Assembly (NCBI RefSeq): GCF_030062155.1
Contig: NZ_CP118269.1
Coordinates: 496,001 to 560,000 of the forward strand
DNA length: 64,000 nucleotides
Reading direction: 5' to 3'
Source: Pantoea sp. Lij88
GTDB lineage: Bacteria > Pseudomonadota > Gammaproteobacteria > Enterobacterales > Enterobacteriaceae
The notes under the pieces were generated by a model. It had not been told where the DNA came from. It was given only the letters and a program-made list of their open reading frames with translations, and did not search any database. Of this stretch, positions 19,614-31,312 are shown in pieces (within the stretch, counting starts at the first letter, position 1; every line of letters starts with the position of its first letter). The translations under genes and the position numbers were made by a program.

Positions 19614-20513
19614 TTAATCGACGATGACGTCGGAAATGTCTGTTGCGACCGGCAGCGCGATCGCCAGCGGTTGACCCAGACGGGTTTTGCTTTCGGCTTC
19701 CAGGCTTTCAGCCAGTTTGACGCGGCCCGGTGCGAAGAGGTTGATGACGGTAGAGCCGAGTTTAAAGCGGCCCATTTCCTGACCTTTAAGCAGTACCACG
19801 GCGCCTTCATCATCCGCTGCCGGATAGTGCCAGCGCTTGATCACACCTTCACGCGGTGGCGTGATGGTGCCCGCCCAGACGGTTTCAATGCTGCCAACGA
19901 TGGTGGCACCCACCAGGATCTGCACCATCGGTCCGATATCGGTTTCGAAGTAGCAGATGACGCGCTCGTTACGGGCGAACAGGTTAGGAATATTGCGCGC
20001 GGTCAGCGGGTTAACGGAGTAGAGGTCGCCAGGCACATAAATCATCTCACGCAGGATGCCGTTGCACGGCATATGGACGCGGTGATAGTCACGGGGTGCC
20101 AGATAGGTGGTGACGAACTCGCCATCAACAAACCGGGCCGCCATCTGCTCATCACCCGCCAGCAGCGCGTCGATGGTGTAGTGATGACCTTTAGCCTGGA
20201 AAATCTGATCGCCTTCGATGTGTCCGAGCTGGCTGATCGCGCCATCTGCGGGCAGGGCGATAAGGCTGGCGTCGGCATCCACCGGGCGTGCATCGTCTTT
20301 CAGCGGACGGACAAAAAAGTCATTAAAGGTGCGATAGCTGGCGGTATCGGGCTTGCGCGCTTCCGCCATGTCGACTTTGTAAAACCAGACAAAGATGTCA
20401 ATGACCAGTTTGGTCAACCAACCACCGCGGCGACTGGCGCCCCAACCGGCAAGTTCAGTCAGCCATTTCTTCGGGAGAATATGATTCAAGCCGAGTTTTA
20501 AACGATCAAACAC
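19614..20513 (-). CDS. psd: Phosphatidylserine decarboxylase proenzyme
   Basis: Converts phosphatidylserine to phosphatidylethanolamine at the inner membrane. The proenzyme cleaves itself within LGST (Ser254) to form the pyruvoyl cofactor; FKLGST is visible at residues 250-255. The start is GTG at 20513, with AGGAGG 5 nt upstream, and the first residues ([18 protein letters not shown]) align with E. coli Psd. An in-frame extension back to 20639 is rejected. At 299 residues it is shorter than E. coli Psd (322) because the variable C-terminal tail is trimmed. Confidence 0.96.
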   Translation of the reverse strand: MFDRLKLGLNHILPKKWLTELAGWGASRRGGWLTKLVIDIFVWFYKVDMAEARKPDTASYRTFNDFFVRPLKDDARPVDADASLIALPADGAISQLGHIEGDQIFQAKGHHYTIDALLAGDEQMAARFVDGEFVTTYLAPRDYHRVHMPCNGILREMIYVPGDLYSVNPLTARNIPNLFARNERVICYFETDIGPMVQILVGATIVGSIETVWAGTITPPREGVIKRWHYPAADDEGAVVLLKGQEMGRFKLGSTVINLFAPGRVKLAESLEAESKTRLGQPLAIALPVATDISDVIVD

Positions 20514-20684
20514 CTTAGCCTCCTGGCTATTTCCGGACGTAGTAAAAAAGGGGGCGGATTGTAGCAGCGCCCCGTTCAGATGGCGACTATACGCGATTTC
20601 CGGCACGCTGCACGGTCTGAACGCGCGACTGGAATACACTTCGCAAAATGCACCGGCTTATCTGTTCAGACGCGGTTATACCGA

Positions 20685-21734
20685 TTAACTTTCACCATCA
20701 GGGAAATTTTTACGCGTTTTTACCTGCGCCATGCTCTCCAGGATACGGTGGTAGTTATCGAAGCGGGAACGGTTGATTTTTCCCTGTTCGACCGCTTCAC
20801 GAATGGCACAGCCCGGATCGCTGCCGTGTTTACAATCGCGGAATTTGCAATCGCCCAGGTATGCACGGAATTCAATAAATCCGCGGGTAACCTGTTCCGG
20901 CTCCAGATGCCACAAACCGAACTCACGCACGCCAGGAGAATCGATCACGTCGCCGCCGTCCGGGAAGTGATACAGGCGCGATGCGGTGGTTGTGTGCTGA
21001 CCTAAGCCTGAGCCATCCGACACCTCGTTGGTCAGAATCGCGACCTGCTCTTCTTTGTCGAAGCCGAGCAGGGCGTTCAGCAGACTCGACTTACCGACGC
21101 CGGACTGACCGGCAAAGATACTCACACGGTCGGTTAAGGCCGCTTTCAGATCGTCCAGGCCGTTTTTCGCCCGGCTGGAGACCATCACGACGCGATAGCC
21201 AATATCGCGATAGATATCCATCTGCTGATCGACAAAGGCGCGGGCCTTATCATCCAGCAAATCGGTTTTGTTCAGGACCAGTAACGGTTCGATGTCCAGC
21301 GTTTCGCTGGCAACCAGATAGCGGTCGATGATATTCAGCGACAGTTCCGGGAGAATCGCCGACACGACGATGATCTGATCGATATTCGCCGCCATCGGCT
21401 TCACGCCGTCGTAAAAATCGGGGCGGGTTAACACGCTGGTGCGCTCATGCACCGCTTCAACAATGCCTTTGCCGCCGCTGGTGGCCGGACGCCACAGCAC
21501 CCGGTCGCCGGTTACCAGCGAACGGATAGTACGGCGGATATTGCAGCGGTGGGCGACGCCTGCGCTATCCTCAACATCAGCATGCATGCCAAAACGACTG
21601 ACAACGACCCCATCTGCAGCTTCACCAAACAGGTTGTCATCCGCTTCCGGACGCTCTCTGCGCTGGTTCAGACGGCGATCGTGGTTAGCGCTTACGCGAC
21701 GTTGTTGGCCTTTCGACAGTTTATTTTTACTCAC
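20685..21734 (-). CDS. rsgA: Small-subunit ribosome biogenesis GTPase RsgA
   Basis: Circularly permuted GTPase that checks late maturation of the 30S subunit. It has 349 residues. After a basic N-terminal tail ([22 protein letters not shown]) comes an OB-fold. The GTPase motifs are in permuted order: NKTD, then [12 protein letters not shown] (P-loop), then [10 protein letters not shown]. The C-terminal zinc finger holds [18 protein letters not shown]. It lies upstream of psd on the same strand but 171 bp away, and is divergent from orn. Confidence 0.97.
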   Translation of the reverse strand: MSKNKLSKGQQRRVSANHDRRLNQRRERPEADDNLFGEAADGVVVSRFGMHADVEDSAGVAHRCNIRRTIRSLVTGDRVLWRPATSGGKGIVEAVHERTSVLTRPDFYDGVKPMAANIDQIIVVSAILPELSLNIIDRYLVASETLDIEPLLVLNKTDLLDDKARAFVDQQMDIYRDIGYRVVMVSSRAKNGLDDLKAALTDRVSIFAGQSGVGKSSLLNALLGFDKEEQVAILTNEVSDGSGLGQHTTTASRLYHFPDGGDVIDSPGVREFGLWHLEPEQVTRGFIEFRAYLGDCKFRDCKHGSDPGCAIREAVEQGKINRSRFDNYHRILESMAQVKTRKNFPDGES

Positions 21735-21835
21735 TCACCCTCACAGCATTAGCCAGATTTCGCCCGGCTGGGCAAAACGTCTATGATACACCTTATTCAT
21801 CGTGAATGACGACTACAGCAACCGCAGGAAACAGC

Positions 21836-22384
21836 ATGGCTACTGGAAATGAACAGAATCTGATCTGGATTGATCTTGAGATGACCGGACTTGATCCGAC
21901 GCACGATCGCATTATTGAGATTGCGACCCTGGTGACTGACGCCAACCTGAATATTCTGGCGGAAGGGCCGGTCATGGCCGTTCATCAGTCCGATGCGCAG
22001 CTGGCGCTGATGGATGAGTGGAATGTCCGCACGCACACTAACAGCGGTCTGGTTGCGCGGGTAAAGGAGAGTAAGATTGACGACCGCGCAGCGGAGCTGG
22101 CGACCATTGAGTTCCTGAAACAGTGGGTTCCGGCGAATACCTCACCTATCTGTGGCAACAGCATCGGACAGGATCGCCGCTTCCTGTTTAAGTACATGCC
22201 TGAGCTGGAAGCCTATTTCCACTATCGCTATCTGGATGTCAGTACGTTGAAAGAGCTGGCGCGTCGCTGGAAACCGGATATCCTGCCTGGCTTCAAAAAA
22301 GGCGGCACGCACCAGGCGCTGGATGATATCCGCGAGTCTGTAGCGGAGCTGGCATACTACCGCGAGCACTTTTTGCAGCTTTAA
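21836..22384 (+). CDS. orn: Oligoribonuclease
   Basis: 3'-5' exoribonuclease that degrades short oligonucleotides, including pGpG from cyclic-di-GMP turnover. It has 182 residues. DEDD motifs are visible: [29 protein letters not shown] and [15 protein letters not shown] 21836 is chosen because AGGA lies 7 nt upstream and the protein then has the E. coli length; ATG 21806 would add ten unmatched residues. It is divergent from rsgA and followed by tRNA genes. Confidence 0.96.
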   Translation: MATGNEQNLIWIDLEMTGLDPTHDRIIEIATLVTDANLNILAEGPVMAVHQSDAQLALMDEWNVRTHTNSGLVARVKESKIDDRAAELATIEFLKQWVPANTSPICGNSIGQDRRFLFKYMPELEAYFHYRYLDVSTLKELARRWKPDILPGFKKGGTHQALDDIRESVAELAYYREHFLQL

Positions 22385-22412
22385 CCGCCAGCGGGTGCGC
22401 ATGAAATCACCA

Positions 22413-22435
22413 GTTTGCTGTTTTAATCAGCAAAC
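22413..22435. repeat. Stem-loop after orn
   Basis: An 8-bp perfect stem GTTTGCTG/CAGCAAAC with a TTTTAAT loop begins 28 bp after the orn stop. There is no T-tract after it, so it is more likely an mRNA 3'-end structure than a full terminator. Confidence 0.45.
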
Positions 22436-22468
22436 GCGCAGAAAGCGAAAATTTTTGCTTTCAGACGC

Positions 22469-22510
22469 TTGCAGCAGCAACGATTTCTCGTATAATGCGC
22501 ACCCCGTACC
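22469..22510 (+). promoter_or_regulatory. Promoter of the tRNA-Gly operon
   Basis: TTGCAG (-35, 22469-22474), a 16-bp spacer, and a perfect TATAAT (22491-22496) are followed by the GC-rich discriminator GCGCACCCCG. That discriminator is typical of stringently controlled stable-RNA promoters. An AT-rich stretch upstream (AAAATTTTT at 22448-22456) could act as an UP element. Confidence 0.75.
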
Positions 22511-22538
22511 GGTGAAGAATTTATTAACGGTACAAGGC

Positions 22539-22614
<76 letters not shown>

Positions 22615-22642
22615 GATTTAAAAAGTATGCAGTAACCTCTTT

Positions 22643-22718
<76 letters not shown>

Positions 22719-22744
22719 GTTTTGATTAAGCAGTACCCTTCTAT

Positions 22745-22820
<76 letters not shown>

Positions 22821-22895
22821 GTTTTAACATCACCCCTGTTTCAGTCCGTTTTCCGGCTGTTTTACGTCGCGTGATTTTTGATTGTTTCCTGAAGG

Positions 22896-23145
22896 TTATC
22901 CACAGCACGATACCCCATCCTTAGCGCCCTTTACGGCGATCTGTAAATTGTTTCTGAACAGAGTTATCCACAGGTTTGTGCTTTAACCGAAGCGATAGCC
23001 TCATTATTAAATAAACACAACTTTTACATAAGTTGTTGATATTTATATCTATGAAAATATTTCAATATGTTATTTCGCAGAGAAATCAGCGTTGTTGCAG
23101 TTGAATGACAACAGCTTTTTATTTTTATTCACAGCATGTGGAAAA
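22896..23145. promoter_or_regulatory. datA: datA-like DnaA-titration locus
   Basis: A gene-free AT-rich region between the tRNA-Gly genes and queG, where E. coli carries datA. It has DnaA boxes TTATCCACA at 22896-22904 and 22964-22972, TTATTCACA at 23125-23133, and TTTTCCACA on the minus strand at 23137-23145. An exact IHF consensus match, TATCAACAACTTA on the minus strand (23029-23041), lies between the second and third boxes. That is the E. coli layout, in which IHF and the boxes around it promote DnaA-ATP hydrolysis. The function is inferred from motifs and position. Confidence 0.75.
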
Positions 23146-23171
23146 CGATAACAGGTGCCAGACCTGTTCAA

Positions 23172-24311
23172 TCACGCATCACGCGGTAAACCCTTCTCTA
23201 CTGCACGAACCAGCCGCTTCTGCTGGGCAGGCTGCACTTCAACCACGAGTAGCTGTCGTTTCTGCTGCTGCTGTGTGATTGCCCACAGGATATGTTCATC
23301 CAGGAGTTCGCTCTCACCCACTCGTTGTTCTAACACCTGAACGATTTCGGGCGACCAGGGCGCATTACCCAGCGCGACGGCAATATTGCGCAGCCAGCGT
23401 AAATGACCAATGCGGCGAATCGCTGAGCCTTCAGTGATGCGTAAAAACTTCGCTTCATCCCACTGAAACAGATCGACCAGCTCCGGCGCATGCAACGCGG
23501 CCCGCGGTGAAAAATCACTTTCGTCACTGAGTTGTCCATAGCGATTCCATGGGCAGATCAGCTGGCAGTCATCACAGCCATAAATCCGGTTGCCCATCAG
23601 CGGGCGAAACGCTTCCGGGATAGCCCCCTCCAGCTCAATGGTGAGATAGGAGATGCAGCGACGGGCATCGACGACGTAAGGCTCGACGATAGCGCTGGTG
23701 GGGCAGATGGTCATGCAGGCGACACAGCGGCCACACTGCTCCGGCTGCGGGGTATCGACCGGTAGCGGAATATCGATCAGCAGTTCGCCGAGGAAAAACC
23801 ACGAGCCCGCTTCCCGATTCAGTATCAGCGAATGTTTACCGGTCCAGCCGAGTCCCGCTTTGGCCGCCAGCGGTCGCTCAAGCAGCGGTGCCGAATCCAC
23901 AAACGGGCGAAAATTCAGTTCGCCACAATGCTGCTGGATCATTTCCCCGAGCTTTTTCAGTCGATTGCGCAATACTTTGTGGTAATCACGACCTAATGCA
24001 TAACGACTGACATAGCCCAGTCGGGGATTTTTCAGCGTGCTGGCAAAGGCGGCTTTGGCCGGGAGGTAGTTCATGCGGACGCTGATGACGCGCAGCGTAC
24101 CGGGTAGCAGCTCATGAGGACGCGCCCGCATCATGCCGTGTCGCGCCATCCACTCCATCTCGCCATGATACTGCTTGTCCAGCCACGCCTGCAGGCGCGG
24201 CTCTTCCGCACTGAGATCGGTATCGGTGATGCCGACCTGCTGAAAGCCGAGATTTAATCCCCACTGTTTAATCTGTTGTGCGAATTGATGAAGATCGAGA
24301 GGGTATGACAT
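23172..24311 (-). CDS. queG: Epoxyqueuosine reductase QueG
   Basis: Cobalamin- and iron-sulfur-dependent enzyme for the last step of queuosine synthesis in tRNA, reducing epoxyqueuosine to queuosine. It has 379 residues. Two 4Fe-4S motifs are visible: CGRCVACMTICP (about residues 190-201) and GCDDCQLICPWN (about 243-254). The C-terminal HEAT-like part has GHLRWLRNIAVALGNAPW. Its ATG overlaps the ATG of divergent nnr by 2 bp, so the promoter must lie inside nnr. Confidence 0.97.
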   Translation of the reverse strand: MSYPLDLHQFAQQIKQWGLNLGFQQVGITDTDLSAEEPRLQAWLDKQYHGEMEWMARHGMMRARPHELLPGTLRVISVRMNYLPAKAAFASTLKNPRLGYVSRYALGRDYHKVLRNRLKKLGEMIQQHCGELNFRPFVDSAPLLERPLAAKAGLGWTGKHSLILNREAGSWFFLGELLIDIPLPVDTPQPEQCGRCVACMTICPTSAIVEPYVVDARRCISYLTIELEGAIPEAFRPLMGNRIYGCDDCQLICPWNRYGQLSDESDFSPRAALHAPELVDLFQWDEAKFLRITEGSAIRRIGHLRWLRNIAVALGNAPWSPEIVQVLEQRVGESELLDEHILWAITQQQQKRQLLVVEVQPAQQKRLVRAVEKGLPRDA

Positions 24312-25830
24312 GAGTGACCAGGATTCGAAGAAAAACAGCCGCAGTTTACCATATTCTGTCTGGCCTGCGCAGGCCGTGGCACAGCTTGAGCAACAGGGGG
24401 CCGATACACTCGGGATTACCCTGTATGAGCTGATGCTGCGTGCCGGACAGGCCGCTTATGAGCATCTGACTGCGCACTGGCCAGAAGCCAGCCACTGGCT
24501 GATTCTGTGTGGCCACGGTAACAACGGTGGCGATGGCTATGTGCTGGCGCGACTGGGTCAGGCGGCGGGCAAAACCGTTACGCTGCTGGCGTGCGAAAGT
24601 GAAAAAGCGTTGCCTGAAGATGCGCAGCGCGCGCGGGACGCATGGCTGGATGCGGGCGGTGAAATTCACGCGGCTGATGCGGCCTGGCCAGAGCAGATCG
24701 ATGTGATTGTCGATGCGCTGCTGGGAACCGGCAGCAATCGTGCGCCTGCAGAACCCTATGCCACGCTGATCCAGCAGGCTAACGCCCATGCGGCACCGAT
24801 ACTCGCCATTGATATGCCTTCCGGCTTATCCGCCCGCAACGGCACTGCGCCTGGTGAGGTGATTAATGCCAGCCATACGCTGAGTGTGGTTGCACTGAAA
24901 CCAGGTCAGATCACCGGCAAGGCACGAGACTATATCGGAAAGCTCTATTATGCCGATCTCGGTCTGGCCGCTTTTCTGGCGGGCGAAGCGGCGCCCATCG
25001 CGCGATACGATGCCAGCGCTTTAACCCGCTGGCTAAAACCGCGTAAACCGACCTCGCACAAGGGCAGTCACGGCCGGTTGCTGGTCGTGGGAGGGGATGC
25101 CGGTACCGCTGGTGCGGTGCGAATGACCGCAGAAGCCGCGCTACGCAGCGGTAGCGGGTTAGTGCGAGTACTTACTCACAAAGATAATATTATTCCGATT
25201 CTTACCGCCCGGCCCGAAATCATGGTCGATGAACTGACCGACGAACGGCTGACAGAAGCGCTGGAGTGGGCCGATGTTATCGCGATTGGACCGGGTCTGG
25301 GTCAGCGCGAGTGGGGAAAGCGGGCGCTGAAGCAGGTCGCGGGCAGTGAAAAGCCGATGCTTTGGGACGCGGATGCGCTTAACCTGCTGGCAATCAGTGC
25401 TGAGAAACGTCAGAATCGCATTATTACGCCGCATCCTGGCGAAGCGGCACGTTTGCTGAATATCGAGACCAGTGAAATTGAGAGTGACCGCTTACATGCA
25501 GCGCAGACACTGGCGCAGCGTTATGGTGGTGTCGTGGTACTGAAAGGTGCCGGTACGCTGATTGCCAGCGAGCAGGGCGAAATGGCCTTTGCGGATGTCG
25601 GCAATGCCGGTATGGCCTCTGGCGGTATGGGCGATCTCCTGAGTGGAATTATCGCCTCGCTGGTGGGTCAGAAACTGACGCTGTTTGATGCGGCCTGCGC
25701 TGGCTGTGTGGCTCATGGTGCAGCGGCCGATGCGGTGGCTGAAGAACGCGGTACCCGCGGTATGCTCGCAACTGATTTACTGGATCTGCTGTGGCAGTTT
25801 GTTAATCCTGAGATGAATAAAGAAGCATGA
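24310..25830 (+). CDS. nnr: Bifunctional NAD(P)H-hydrate repair enzyme
   Basis: Repairs damaged NAD(P)H hydrates. The N-terminal YjeF domain epimerises NAD(P)HX ([17 protein letters not shown], about residues 67-83). The C-terminal domain is an ADP-dependent dehydratase (ribokinase-like, with [20 protein letters not shown] near residue 440). It has 506 residues. The start region ([12 protein letters not shown]) aligns with E. coli Nnr. It overlaps tsaE by 4 bp (ATGA), so the two are translationally coupled. Confidence 0.96.
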   Translation: MSDQDSKKNSRSLPYSVWPAQAVAQLEQQGADTLGITLYELMLRAGQAAYEHLTAHWPEASHWLILCGHGNNGGDGYVLARLGQAAGKTVTLLACESEKALPEDAQRARDAWLDAGGEIHAADAAWPEQIDVIVDALLGTGSNRAPAEPYATLIQQANAHAAPILAIDMPSGLSARNGTAPGEVINASHTLSVVALKPGQITGKARDYIGKLYYADLGLAAFLAGEAAPIARYDASALTRWLKPRKPTSHKGSHGRLLVVGGDAGTAGAVRMTAEAALRSGSGLVRVLTHKDNIIPILTARPEIMVDELTDERLTEALEWADVIAIGPGLGQREWGKRALKQVAGSEKPMLWDADALNLLAISAEKRQNRIITPHPGEAARLLNIETSEIESDRLHAAQTLAQRYGGVVVLKGAGTLIASEQGEMAFADVGNAGMASGGMGDLLSGIIASLVGQKLTLFDAACAGCVAHGAAADAVAEERGTRGMLATDLLDLLWQFVNPEMNKEA

Positions 25831-26303
25831 AGACCTGTGTTATCTCTTTGCCCGATGAGGCGGCTACGCTCAGTTTGGGCGCTCAGCTGGCGCGCGCCTG
25901 TGGCAGCGCGGCAGTCATTTATCTCTATGGCAATCTGGGGGCGGGTAAAACCACCTTCAGCCGCGGCTTTCTGCAGGCGCTGGGTCATCAGGGTAACGTT
26001 AAAAGCCCCACTTACACCCTCGTTGAGCCTTACCAGCTGAATGACCGTACGCTCTATCACTTCGATCTCTATCGCCTGGCCGATCCTGAAGAGCTTGAGT
26101 TCATGGGTATCCGTGACTACTTCAGCGGCGATGCCATCTGTCTGGTGGAGTGGCCGCAGCAGGGTGCCGGTTTCCTGCCGTCACCCGATCTCACCTTAAC
26201 GCTGCGTTATGTGGGTGAGGCGCGTGAAGCAGAGCTGACGGCACAATCGCCGTCGGGCCAGCAATCGCTTGAACAATTTGGTCAGGGCAGGGATCAGGCA
26301 TGA
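25827..26303 (+). CDS. tsaE: tRNA t6A modification ATPase TsaE
   Basis: Essential ATPase of the TsaBDE complex that makes N6-threonylcarbamoyladenosine at position 37 of ANN-decoding tRNAs. It has 158 residues. The Walker A motif is [14 protein letters not shown] (about residue 36 on). Later motifs include [10 protein letters not shown] and YHFDLYRL, and VEWP follows. It overlaps nnr at its start and amiB at its end, both by 4 bp. Confidence 0.96.
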   Translation: MKTCVISLPDEAATLSLGAQLARACGSAAVIYLYGNLGAGKTTFSRGFLQALGHQGNVKSPTYTLVEPYQLNDRTLYHFDLYRLADPEELEFMGIRDYFSGDAICLVEWPQQGAGFLPSPDLTLTLRYVGEAREAELTAQSPSGQQSLEQFGQGRDQA

Positions 26304-27970
26304 TGTCACGGATGAAAATAGCGCTGGTATCCCTGTTACTGCTGGTCTGTACGCCCCTTTTTGCTGCCACCCTGTCCGATATCAAAGTGGCCAATGGTGA
26401 CAGTCAGGCCACCATCACCCTGAACTTTGCCGGACAGCCTGTCTACGCCTTCTTCCCCCTGCACAACCCGAATCGCGTGGTACTTGATGTACGCCAGAGT
26501 GGCGTGGTGCAGGGGCTGCCGCTTAACTTCAGCGGCGAAAATATCGTAAAGCGGATTCGTACCAGCACCCCTAAAGATAAACAGAGCGTGCGGCTGGTGT
26601 TTGAACTGACGCAGGCGGGTAAAACCCGTGCGGTTACCCAGCGCAACGGCAACAGCTACAGCGTGGTCTTCACCATTACCGGTAAGGCACCCGCGGTTAC
26701 GCGCAGTGTGCCTGCGCCAGTCACCGCCCCGCGGCCTGTGCCGACTCAGAGTGCCGACGCGGTTAACCCGTTTAATGCCAGTCCGGTAACGTCCGTGACC
26801 AGCACCGCCAGCACCGTGCGTCCAGGCAGTGCGGTCAGTCAGAATGACACCGTGATTGTGGCGATTGATGCCGGACATGGCGGCCAGGATCCCGGCGCTA
26901 TCGGGCAACGTGGCCTGAAAGAGAAGAACGTCACGATTGCGATTGCCCGTAAACTGAGGGTGTTGCTGAACAACGACCCGATGTTCAAAGGCGTGCTGAC
27001 GCGTGATGGCGACTATTTCATCTCGGTCATGGGCCGCTCCGATGTGGCGCGTAAGGCCAATGCCAACGTGCTGGTCTCAATTCACGCTGACGCCGCACCG
27101 AGTCATGCGGCGACCGGTGCGTCGGTCTGGGTGTTATCCAACCGTCGCGCGAATAACGAGATGGCTAACTGGCTGGAGCAGAAAGAGAAACAGTCTGAAC
27201 TGCTGGGCGGCGCGGGCGACCTGCTGGCGAACAGTCAGGCCGACCCTTACCTCAGCCAGGCGGTACTGGACCTGCAGTTTGGTCACTCGCAGCGTGTAGG
27301 TTATGACATCGCGCAGAAAGTGTTGCAGCAGTTGCGTGGCGTAACGTCACTGCATAAACGCCTGCCTGAGCATGCCAGCCTTGGCGTGCTGCGTTCACCG
27401 GATATTCCATCCCTGCTGGTGGAAACGGGCTTTATCAGCAATTACTCGGAGGAGCGACTGCTTGGCAGTAGCGCACACCAGGATAAGATTGCGCAGTCGA
27501 TCTACAGAGGTCTGCGCACTTATTTCCTGGCGCACCCGCTACAATCCATCCCAAAGGAGGAAAACCGGCCGCTGGGCTCGTCGCCAGTGGTCAGCGTAGC
27601 CAGTAATCCGGCGACCGGGGTAACGCAATATACCGGTGTGACTCAGCGTCATACGGTCGCGCGCGGTGAGACACTGTCCGGCATTGCCGCGAAGTATGGC
27701 GTCAGCATGGACACCCTGCGTGAGATGAATACCCTGAAGCGGGATGTGGTCTGGGTCGGACAGCGATTGAAAGTTCCGGCCAGCGCGGCGGCCAGTCGTA
27801 CCACGCGCGCCGCGCCACGCGGTATGGTGCGCCATAAAGTTGTGGTCGGTGATTCACTGATCGGTATTGCCGCCCACTATGGCGTCAGCCCGAAAGCGAT
27901 AATGCAGACCAATAATCTGAAGTCGACCAACGTCATGTTGGGGCAGAACCTGAAAATTCCTGCATCCTGA
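26300..27970 (+). CDS. amiB: N-acetylmuramoyl-L-alanine amidase AmiB, two LysM repeats
   Basis: Periplasmic zinc amidase that splits septal peptidoglycan during daughter-cell separation, activated by EnvC. It has 556 residues. A signal peptide (to about residue 23) is followed by the AMIN domain (about 25-125), a proline/threonine/serine-rich linker (about 130-180), and the Amidase_3 catalytic domain from [15 protein letters not shown] (about 187-415). Two LysM repeats then follow, beginning at [18 protein letters not shown] and [18 protein letters not shown]. This is longer than E. coli AmiB (about 445 residues). The start is ATG 26300 or the adjacent ATG 26303. Confidence 0.94.
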   Translation: MMSRMKIALVSLLLLVCTPLFAATLSDIKVANGDSQATITLNFAGQPVYAFFPLHNPNRVVLDVRQSGVVQGLPLNFSGENIVKRIRTSTPKDKQSVRLVFELTQAGKTRAVTQRNGNSYSVVFTITGKAPAVTRSVPAPVTAPRPVPTQSADAVNPFNASPVTSVTSTASTVRPGSAVSQNDTVIVAIDAGHGGQDPGAIGQRGLKEKNVTIAIARKLRVLLNNDPMFKGVLTRDGDYFISVMGRSDVARKANANVLVSIHADAAPSHAATGASVWVLSNRRANNEMANWLEQKEKQSELLGGAGDLLANSQADPYLSQAVLDLQFGHSQRVGYDIAQKVLQQLRGVTSLHKRLPEHASLGVLRSPDIPSLLVETGFISNYSEERLLGSSAHQDKIAQSIYRGLRTYFLAHPLQSIPKEENRPLGSSPVVSVASNPATGVTQYTGVTQRHTVARGETLSGIAAKYGVSMDTLREMNTLKRDVVWVGQRLKVPASAAASRTTRAAPRGMVRHKVVVGDSLIGIAAHYGVSPKAIMQTNNLKSTNVMLGQNLKIPAS

Positions 27971-28016
27971 TTGTTTGCCCGGCCACTGCGCCGGGCTGCC
28001 AGCTAAAAGGAAAACC

Positions 28017-29882
28017 ATGCCGATTCAAATTTTACCGCCCCAGCTGGCAAATCAGATTGCGGCGGGTGAAGTAGTTGAGCGTCCCGCATCGGTTGTCAAA
28101 GAGCTGGTTGAGAACAGCCTGGATGCGGGTGCGACACGCATTGATGTTGATATTGAAAAGGGCGGCGCGAAGCTTATCCGCATTCGTGACAACGGCTGCG
28201 GCATCGTGAAAAGCGAGCTGTCGATGGCGCTGGCCCGACACGCCACCAGTAAAATAGCCTCACTCGATGACCTGGAAGCGATCATGAGCCTGGGTTTTCG
28301 CGGTGAAGCGCTGGCCAGTATCAGCTCAGTCTCCCGCCTGACCTTAACCTCACGTACCGCCGATCAAACCGAAGCCTGGCAGGCCTATGCGGAAGGGCGT
28401 GATATGACGGTGACGGTGAAACCGGCGGCGCATCCCTGTGGTACCACGCTGGAAGTGCTGGATCTCTTTTACAACACGCCGGCACGCCGCAAATTTATGC
28501 GCACTGAGAAAACCGAGTTCGGTCATATCGACGAAGTGATCCGGCGTATTGCACTGGCACGTTTTGACGTCGCGATTTCGCTGAGCCACAACGGCAAGAT
28601 GATGCGCCAGTATCGGGCCGTCAGCGAGGAGAGCCAGCGCGAACGGCGACTGGCGGCGATCTGCGGCACCACTTTTATGCAGCATGCGCTGCGAATCGAC
28701 TGGCAGCATGATGACCTCTCGCTGCGCGGCTGGGTCGCCGATCCGGCCGGCTCGCGCCAGGTCACCGATCTGCAGTATTGCTACGTCAATGGCCGGATGA
28801 TGCGCGATAAGCTGATCAACCACGCTATCCGCCAGGCGTTCCAGACCCAGCTTCAGGATGACCAGCAGCCCGCTTACGTGCTCTATCTGGAGATCGATCC
28901 GCATCAGGTGGATGTCAACGTTCATCCGGCCAAGCATGAAGTGCGGTTTCATCAGTCACGTCTGGTGCATGATTTTATTTATCAGGGTGTGGTCAGCGCC
29001 CTTCAGGCGATGGCGGCACCCACCTTGCCTGCGCTGCAGGCAGAAGAACCTGCGCCGCGCTGGCAGCCTGAAAACCGTCAGGCGGCCGGGGGAAACCATT
29101 TTGCTCAGCCTGCGGCGTCCGGCGGTGAGCGAAAACCCTCAGCGCCCGCGCGTGAAGCGCAGCCTGCAGCGGCACCCGCCTGGCAGAACAAAGAGAATGT
29201 TTATCGTCAGCGTGAAGGCGCGGTTTATCAGCAGCTGCTGAAAACCCCTGTCAGCACCACTCCGCCGCCCAAAGCCCGCGAGCCGGCACCGCCTCTGGCT
29301 GAAAGACCCTCGCCGCTGGCGGCCCATGCCCAGAGTTTTGGCCGGGTACTGACGGTGCTGCACAATCACTATGCGCTGCTGGAGCAGGATCAGAAATTAA
29401 TGCTGATGGCGCTGCCGGTTGCGGCGCGCTGGCTGAAACAGGCGCAGCTTGAACCGGGTGAAGAGGGACTTAAACCGCAGCCGCTGCTCATTCCGGTACG
29501 GCTGAAAATCGCCCTTGATGAGCGTCAGTCGGCCAAAGAAAATAGCAGCCTGCTCAATCAGATGGGCATCGATCTTCAGATCGAAGGGGATCACGTGACC
29601 CTGCGCGCGGTGCCTTTACCGTTACGAACACAAAATTTACAAATCTTGATTCCTGAGCTGTTAGGCTATCTCGCCCGGCAGCAGGAGAACTCTGCGACGC
29701 AACTGGCCCAGTGGCTGGCACGACGTCAGGAAACAGAGTCCTCCGACTGGAATCACTCACAGGCGATCAACCTGCTGGCAGAGCTTGAACGGCTTTGCCC
29801 CCAGCTACTGAAATCGCCGCCTTCAGGCTTATTACAGCCCATAGAGATTGAGAGCGCGGTTAACGCGTTGAAGCATGAGTGA
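28017..29882 (+). CDS. mutL: DNA mismatch repair protein MutL
   Basis: Links MutS mismatch recognition to MutH and UvrD. It has 621 residues. GHKL ATPase motifs are visible in the N-terminal domain: [19 protein letters not shown] and [14 protein letters not shown], followed by the transducer domain with [13 protein letters not shown] variable proline/alanine-rich linker (about 345-430) leads to the dimerisation domain. ATG 28017 follows AAAGGA at 28005-28010; an upstream ATG at 27975 is rejected as it falls before this site. It overlaps miaA by 8 bp. Confidence 0.97.
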   Translation: MPIQILPPQLANQIAAGEVVERPASVVKELVENSLDAGATRIDVDIEKGGAKLIRIRDNGCGIVKSELSMALARHATSKIASLDDLEAIMSLGFRGEALASISSVSRLTLTSRTADQTEAWQAYAEGRDMTVTVKPAAHPCGTTLEVLDLFYNTPARRKFMRTEKTEFGHIDEVIRRIALARFDVAISLSHNGKMMRQYRAVSEESQRERRLAAICGTTFMQHALRIDWQHDDLSLRGWVADPAGSRQVTDLQYCYVNGRMMRDKLINHAIRQAFQTQLQDDQQPAYVLYLEIDPHQVDVNVHPAKHEVRFHQSRLVHDFIYQGVVSALQAMAAPTLPALQAEEPAPRWQPENRQAAGGNHFAQPAASGGERKPSAPAREAQPAAAPAWQNKENVYRQREGAVYQQLLKTPVSTTPPPKAREPAPPLAERPSPLAAHAQSFGRVLTVLHNHYALLEQDQKLMLMALPVAARWLKQAQLEPGEEGLKPQPLLIPVRLKIALDERQSAKENSSLLNQMGIDLQIEGDHVTLRAVPLPLRTQNLQILIPELLGYLARQQENSATQLAQWLARRQETESSDWNHSQAINLLAELERLCPQLLKSPPSGLLQPIEIESAVNALKHE

Positions 29883-30825
29883 ACTAAACCAGGCTGGCCG
29901 GCCAAAGGCTATTTTTTTGATGGGACCCACGGCGTCTGGCAAAACTGCTTTAGCAATTGAGTTGCGAAAGCAGTTACCAGTGGAACTAATCAGCGTTGAT
30001 TCTGCCTTAATCTATCGTCAGATGGATATTGGCACGGCGAAACCGTCGGCTGAGGAGTTAGCAGTGGCGCCCCATCGTCTGCTCGACATCCGCGATCCCG
30101 CAGAAGCCTATTCGGCAGCGGAGTTTCGGCGTGATGCTTTAGCAGAAATGGCGGAGATCGTTGAAGCCGGACGAATACCGTTGCTTGTTGGTGGAACCAT
30201 GCTCTACTTCAAGGCGTTACTTGAAGGATTGTCGCCGTTGCCCTCGGCCGATCCCGAGGTTCGTCAGCAGATAGAGCAAACGGCGCGTGAAAAAGGCTGG
30301 GATGCTTTACACCGTCAGCTGTGTGAAATCGACCCGGTTGCCGGCAGTCGTATTCATCCGAATGATCCGCAGAGACTTTCGCGAGCACTGGAAGTTTTTT
30401 TTATTTCGGGTAAAACTTTAACGGAACTGACAAAAACATCCGGTGAAGCGTTACCCTACGACGTGCAACAGTTTGCCATCGCCCCCGCGAGCCGTGAATT
30501 GCTGCATCAGCGCATCGCGTTGCGTTTTGAGCAGATGTTGGCGTCAGGATTTGAAGCGGAGTCTCGGGCCCTTTTTGCACGAGGTGATTTGCATACGGAC
30601 ATGCCTTCCATTCGTTGTGTTGGCTATCGTCAGATGTGGTCTTATTTATCGGGCGAAATCGATTACAGCGAGATGGTTTATCGTGGAATTTGCGCGACCC
30701 GGCAGCTTGCTAAGCGACAGATGACCTGGTTACGCGGTTGGGAAAATGTTCACTGGCTTGACAGTGACGAGCCCCGGCTGGCGCGTGATACAGTGTTACA
30801 GGTTCTTAGTGCGAAGCATGGGTGA
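29875..30825 (+). CDS. miaA: tRNA dimethylallyltransferase MiaA
   Basis: Adds the isopentenyl group to A37 of tRNAs that read UNN codons. It has 316 residues. The P-loop [14 protein letters not shown] is at about residues 17-30. Catalytic [18 protein letters not shown] follows, with the C-terminal RRVGYRQMW-type motif ([13 protein letters not shown]). It starts inside the end of mutL, implying coupled translation. In E. coli, promoters for hfq lie inside and upstream of miaA. Codon use is more AT-rich than in mutL. Confidence 0.97.
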   Translation: MSELNQAGRPKAIFLMGPTASGKTALAIELRKQLPVELISVDSALIYRQMDIGTAKPSAEELAVAPHRLLDIRDPAEAYSAAEFRRDALAEMAEIVEAGRIPLLVGGTMLYFKALLEGLSPLPSADPEVRQQIEQTAREKGWDALHRQLCEIDPVAGSRIHPNDPQRLSRALEVFFISGKTLTELTKTSGEALPYDVQQFAIAPASRELLHQRIALRFEQMLASGFEAESRALFARGDLHTDMPSIRCVGYRQMWSYLSGEIDYSEMVYRGICATRQLAKRQMTWLRGWENVHWLDSDEPRLARDTVLQVLSAKHG

Positions 30826-30916
30826 TTGTGTACAATTGATGGGTTATCGTGCGCAAATTTTTACGCAGTTTTTTTCGAACCATAGGTTCTACTAGCAACA
30901 AACAACAAGCATATAA

Positions 30917-31240
<324 letters not shown>

Positions 31241-31255
31241 CGCGTCACCGTACAG

Positions 31256-31298
31256 CCAGGAACGGAGAACAGAGGTTTTCCGTCCTGGTCTTTTATTT
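31256..31298 (+). terminator. Attenuator-like hairpin between hfq and hflX
   Basis: CCAGGAACGGA pairs with TCCGTCCTGG with one bulge, followed by TCTTTTATTT. It lies 15 bp after hfq. As hflX starts only 14 bp later, it is more likely a partial terminator that lowers hflX expression. Confidence 0.65.
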
Positions 31299-31312
31299 AG
31301 CGAGGTTATAGC

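Noticed and set aside
22896..23145. Plasmid or chromosomal replication origin
   Set aside because: DnaA boxes are few and widely spaced, there are no 13-mer repeats, GATC cluster, rep gene or oriC neighbours. datA fits position and motifs better.
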